Below, one piece after another: positions 59,525 through 64,000 of a stretch of 64,000 nt of DNA. The DNA is from Panopea generosa (taxonomy: Eukaryota > Mollusca > Bivalvia > Adapedonta > Hiatellidae): assembly GCA_029582155.1 (NCBI GenBank), contig CM055897.1, forward strand, positions 3,269,001 through 3,333,000. Direction: 5' to 3'. A program made the translations under genes and the position numbers. Position 1 is the stretch's first letter; the number at the start of each line of letters is the position of its first letter. The notes beneath the pieces are model-generated. The model ran no database searches, had not been told where the DNA came from, and saw only the letters and a list, made by a program, of their open reading frames with translations.

Positions 59525-60203
59525 GCCAAAAGCTGTCTCATCAGTATGTGATCATAAAATATAATCACCGACTCAAAAGTAAACAAACATTAACAAGGCG
59601 AAGACCTGACACATATCCTCAGGTAGTTGAATCCCGTTACTACCCATAACCGTTCATTATAGCCTTGTCGGTGTCGGTGTCGGTTTGAGCCTTTTTTTAT
59701 TCTACCAACAGAAACAATAAACACATGACCAGAACATAACACCAGACAGACATCCACGCACAGGACACACTCACAAGCAAGTAATATAAATACATAACAA
59801 ACATAAAAAAGGCTTGCTAGATATGTTCATGAAATATATTGTTGAACCACTGCACACTGTAAAATTATAAGACTCTCACAGAACGATTGTTTCTGTCAAG
59901 AATCTATCACGCTGGTTTACAATATATTCGTGTTTTTACAAGGTTTCCTCTCGTGCCGAGACGATCGAACTGACGAACAGACGGATGACCTATCTTAGAA
60001 AATCACACATATTCTATGATGTGTGATAGACATGAATTACAAATATGGGTAATTATTTTAATAGAGTCGTCGCTTTTTCAAAGGATAGTCACTATTTTAC
60101 GCTTAGGGTGTCGTTTTTTTAACAGCAATTTATAACATTGTCTGACATGAAATAATGACCGTGGGTCGATATCTGAGGGGTGTCAAAACTGTTTGTTACA
60201 CCG
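59521..60203. other. Intergenic stretch
   Basis: No repeat family or gene recognised. Confidence 0.45.
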
Positions 60204-60487
60204 GACAAGGTTAGCTCAGTCGGTATAGCGCTTCTGATAATCAAATCATGGGTCGTGAGTTCGAGTCCCCGTCCTGCCACAGTATCCTTGAGGATTGATA
60301 TACTACATTGCTTCGCATTATCATTCGTCTTCGTCTCTCATCGCTGATTCAAGTGGAAAGGTTTCCAGTACTTTCGACGATTGGTGTTTTCGAGTACTGG
60401 TTAACCTTCCAGGACCCAAGGAAAGTGTGGTTATGTTAACCGATCGTCTGTTAGCCTTTAATAACACTAAATATTTTTTACATTGAC
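60204..60487 (+). mobile_element. tRNA-derived SINE, family 2, first of two adjacent copies
   Basis: The tRNA-like head has an A box (TTAGCTCAGTCGGTATAGCG) and a B box (GAGTTCGAGTCCC). The acceptor arms do not pair well, so it is not a working tRNA gene. The body contains GATTGATATACTACATTG, CTGATTCAAGTGG and GTACTGGTTAACCTTCCAGG, and ends with ACCGATCGTCTGTTA. Confidence 0.8.
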
Positions 60488-60775
60488 AAAACAATAGCGC
60501 AGTCGGTAGCACGTCTGACTGTCAATCCAGAGGTCGTGAGTTCGAATCCCCACACGTCCACAGTCTCCGTGATGATTGATATACGACATTGTGTCTCATT
60601 ATCATTCGTCTTTCACCGCTGATTCAAGTGGGAAAGTTATCAGTTACTTGCGGAAATGGGATGTGCCGAGTACTGGTTAACCTTTCAGGATCCCTGGAAA
60701 CAGTGGTTCGGTTAACTGATCGTCTGTTACCAATAAAGTCTTGATGATATAGAAATGATTCTTAAGAATCAATCA
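60488..60775 (+). mobile_element. tRNA-derived SINE, family 2, second adjacent copy
   Basis: Head AGCGCAGTCGGTAGCACG and B box GAGTTCGAATCCCC, followed by the same body as the first copy (GATTGATATACGACATTG, GAAAGTTATCAGTTACTTGC, GTACTGGTTAACCTTTCAGG). It ends near a short (TCAA)n tail. Confidence 0.8.
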
Positions 60776-61224
60776 ATCAAAAAGGATCACATCAACAGAT
60801 GAATGATTACGTATATGTTGCCGAATACGAAAAAAAACGGTTTATATTTGTCATTGACTGTAGCAAAGGTGTGAAACAGAATGCTTTTTAAATACAATTA
60901 TGTTGAACACTTTGTTCGCTGCTGCCAGTGAGACAGGCACGATTCGGTATGATGACCCTTAAAAAAAATCCGCCCCAGAAAGTCGGCCTATATGGATGTC
61001 TGTTATTAAACTGTCCTCGATGAAACTACGATTGAGGAGATACCTTTATAATTATGTTAATATGTTGCAAAGATTGTTTGGCTATATAACGAAACAACAA
61101 TCAACAAATAAACTGTTCATGAAACTTTAGTTTCTTTATTTTAATTTTAGTCCAATTTTAATTTTATAACCAAAATAGAAGTATCATTTTAAACTTGTAT
61201 TTTCTTTTAAAAAGTAGCTTTGCT
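60776..61224. other. Intergenic stretch
   Basis: Nothing recognised. Confidence 0.45.
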
Positions 61225-61336
61225 CTTTTTTATCAAGAACCAAGCATATAGAATGTGAATAGTGTTTTTTATCAGGAACCAAGCATATAGAATGTGAATA
61301 GTGTTTTTTATCAAGAACCAAGCATATAGAATGTGA
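61225..61336. repeat. 39-bp tandem repeat, about three copies
   Basis: ATCAAGAACCAAGCATATAG plus AATGTGAATAGTGTTTTTT, repeated at 61232, 61271 and 61310. Confidence 0.93.
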
Positions 61337-61364
61337 AAGGACAGATACAACATAAAGTGTTTAG

Positions 61365-61440
61365 TATTTAGATCGTCGGCCGCTCACGATGCTCATAGTG
61401 TTGTTCGATCCCCGGCTCGGCCCCATGTTCTCTCAAAATA
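61365..61440 (+). repeat. tRNA-like SINE fragment
   Basis: TTGTTCGATCCCCGGCTCGG resembles a T-arm/B box, but the 5' half does not form a clear D arm. Confidence 0.3.
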
Positions 61441-63120
61441 TCAACTCTGAGAAGCTCGATAACGTTCATATACATGTAAACTTATTTCGAACTGGATGTA
61501 ACTTAGTATACAAATAAAAAAATGAGAATCGGCTTCGATGAAATATTAATATGTTCCTTTCTAAACGAAATTTGCAATGTTTTGAATGGAAAAAGTATTA
61601 ATTATTATTTAAAATGATATTTGAGTTATTTTAAGATAATAAGATAATAATGTAAAGTTACCTTTCATTTAAAAAATTATTATTGTTTCGATATTCAAAA
61701 TACACACATCAATTAAATAATTTAAAGTTCAGTATTATTTCTGAAGTTTTTTATCAACACAAAATTTCATTAATCAACAAAAGAAATAAAGGATTGAGCA
61801 AGTGTTTTTAAAGATCGTTATTTATTCAGAATAGTTTAATGTTAAACTAATGAACAATACAACCAACATGAGCAAAACACTCGTATGTATATATTTGACG
61901 CTTAACGCTTTTACGTGTAGTGTTTGTAAACAATTTGAACGCTTGTTCTATATTTTAAATAATTGAAACACATAAAACAATAGCTTCAATAAAAATTTCC
62001 GTTTACAAAATTTAATAAAATAGGACATACGACTTGTTCATGTACAAAATCTAGTTATACTATTGATATGAACTTTAACAAAGGTCAACAAATATGATAA
62101 CTGTTGTGTGCATTTGATGTGGACAAAAGTCATTTATTCGACCCTACGTCAACAGATGTAATTTACCATATTTAGAAATAAATTCCTTGCTTTGATAATA
62201 ACAAGTGGATTATGTTTCATTTTCTTCAAATAATGTGCAATGATGGCGCTGATCAGATTGCTTTACAAATGTTACACTGTACTGAAATCAGAGATTGCAT
62301 TTATCAGATTCTTACACAACAACAAGGAATGTTTGTGCTATCTAATAGGCGTAGCTATAATCTCCATGGCAACGAAAATTGACTCATAATGTATTTGATA
62401 ATGTTTTCTACAGAAAACGTGGCACTATGAAACGCTGTTCGTAGAAAAATGCTACAAAAAACATGAAACTTAATCATGTTTAACAAGTGATTCAAGTCTC
62501 GCTCTTTCCCTCGTCTAAACATAATAAAAAAAGACATTGTGCAAATAAAAGTATCATGTAAAGTGCCATCTTACAAAGTCAGGAAACATCTACATGTATA
62601 TAATGTAAGTATTATATATAATTGTTAATATACATCACACACCTCAATATATATCACTTCCATTCATTATCATTTCAATACAATTATACTTTTAAAGGTA
62701 TTAACTTGACCTTTTTAATAGACATTAACTTTTACGTTTAACATTTACAGACCACTCTGTTTTATGGTTAAACAAACTAATATGATTTGAAACATTTTAC
62801 CACAAACCATTTGTTTACCCTCAACAATTATCATGTATCGTATACAATAGTGCAAAAACGACATTTTTTACACTAATTAATTAATTGTATCAAGCTATTC
62901 TTAATTCACATATTGATGACATGAAATAGATAGAGATATTTTGTCATGCATTGCTTCAAAGATTAAACAAAAATTACAACCATGTGCAGATCGTACCATT
63001 ATTAATAAACTAAACGTGCAATGGATCTCAGCGAATAGCGCGGATCGACATTTTATATTTCAGAGAACAACAATCATACACCATCATAAAATACAGTCAT
63101 ATCTCTAATAAATAGACACC
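61441..63120. other. Intergenic stretch
   Basis: AT-rich, no gene or repeat family recognised. Confidence 0.45.
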
Positions 63121-64000
63121 CTTTCAATTCAATGCAATTCAAATTTATTCAGGTATATAAGATTATTATACAACATATATATCATGATATAAAATAACAG
63201 TAATAAATCAAGAAAAATAAATAAGTAAAATAATTATAGTAATCATCTAAAAATTAAAGATCTTATAACCTGGGATAACTCATTAAAGCAGCAAACGCGC
63301 TTATTTCCAACGGGGTCCCGTCCCTTAAAATTGTGATTTTTTTAAAATTTTAAAAAAAATATGATATACATTAAATCTTAAGAATGTAGACATTTGATAT
63401 AAACTTGTTAAAATGTAATAAAACAAAAAACATTTAATTATCTTATACCCTGAATAACTGAATAATACATATAAGTGGTTCACAATACAAGAAATATTTT
63501 CAACATATACTTAAAAATTAAATATTCAAATTTTCTCTAGCCTGCGTGGAGCTACATAAATGTTTTTTAACTTCACGTTTAAAAGTTTGCTTATTGGTTA
63601 ATTTCTACAAATCGTTAGGCAAATTATTCCAGTCAGCAATTGCATTGCAATAAAAGGTGCCCGAATCGAAACTCTTAGCATGCGGTACTATAAAATTACT
63701 TTCACTAAACCGTGTGCGGTTATGAATAGAAGACACCCTATGGAAGTTATCATAAAGATATGTTGGCGCGGTGCCATGGCAAATATTAAAAACATGATTA
63801 AGTCTTAGTTGTTTTACTCTATCCTCAACCCTCAATACATTAACTGTTTCTAACATAGCGCAGGTTATACTAGACCTTGGTGATAAGTTAAATAAGAGTC
63901 GTACAACCTTATTTTGAGTGACTTGTAGTTTGTGTTTTAACTTTTAAGTAAGACCGGCATACCAAGACGAGCAGGAATAATCAAAATGACATTATTATTT
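63121..64000 (-). mobile_element. 3' end of a non-LTR retrotransposon (LINE), decayed, runs off the window
   Basis: On the minus strand from the right edge, the frame encodes the C-terminal part of a CR1/L2-like reverse-transcriptase polyprotein. Landmarks are KLQVTQNKVVRLL, then LRLNHVFNI, APTYLYDNF and IADWNNLPNDL. The frame is broken by at least two stops (near 63950 and at about 63602), with further stops close to the window edge, so it is inactive. The 3' untranslated part is AT-rich and ends near 63121 in short GAATT-type repeats, as is common for this class. The reverse-transcriptase core would lie to the right of the window. Confidence 0.8.
63605..63948 (-). pseudogene. Reverse-transcriptase C-terminal fragment of the LINE
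   Basis: This is the longest uninterrupted piece of the LINE frame, about 115 codons between two in-frame stops, with the conserved tail region described for the element. It is not an independent gene. Confidence 0.75.

Noticed and set aside
59286-59649. Arg/Glu-rich and Ser/Leu-rich frames
   Set aside because: They are translations of the CT microsatellite.
60490-60560. Functional tRNA-Asp gene
   Set aside because: It has a good D-arm, GTC-like anticodon and T-arm, but the acceptor arms do not pair and it heads a SINE body.

Overview
This is AT-rich eukaryotic (animal) DNA with spliced genes, long introns, tRNA-derived SINEs, MITE-like inverted repeats, a LINE 3' end and several large satellites. 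The SINE structure and repeat load look like a bivalve mollusc. That assignment is inference; no marker gene fixes the species. There is no bacterial or phage gene organisation, and most long open frames are repeat translations.

Layout. 1-3282: the 3' end of a plus-strand gene whose last exon encodes a small Tudor/SH3-like domain. 2625-13859: two near-identical copies of one segment either side of a 500-N gap (9196-9695), probably one locus assembled twice, each with a 100-bp satellite. 14195-21358: a third, diverged copy of part of that segment, in which a 41-bp unit has grown into a 5-kb satellite and a 1.4-kb TTAA-flanked inverted-repeat element has inserted. 22.3-22.9 kb: TATATGTG-rich repeat. 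23533-28578: a three-exon plus-strand gene for a single-pass membrane protein with tyrosine motifs in its tail; its large intron is mostly a 17-bp satellite. 28.6-41.4 kb: gene-poor DNA with SINEs, two MITE copies, minisatellites and a possible solo LTR. 41561-50134: a complete eight-exon plus-strand gene for a 240-residue REXO1/ISG20-like DEDDh RNA exonuclease with a cysteine/histidine-rich N-terminus, plus a TATA box and a poly(A) signal. A possible minus-strand terminal exon (50684-50874) faces it tail to tail. 50.9-64 kb: repeats (68-bp satellite with a 474-bp higher-order unit, CT microsatellite, two adjacent tRNA-SINEs) and, at the right edge, the decayed 3' end of a LINE.

The genes are unrelated neighbours; nothing suggests a co-regulated cluster. 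The most informative signals are the reconstructed exonuclease gene, a satellite that can be traced to a single ancestral unit still present in sister copies, the transposon insertion with related empty sites in the same window, and the gap-flanking duplication that probably reflects an assembly overlap. All gene structures were read by eye from splice sites and frame, and no database search was run.
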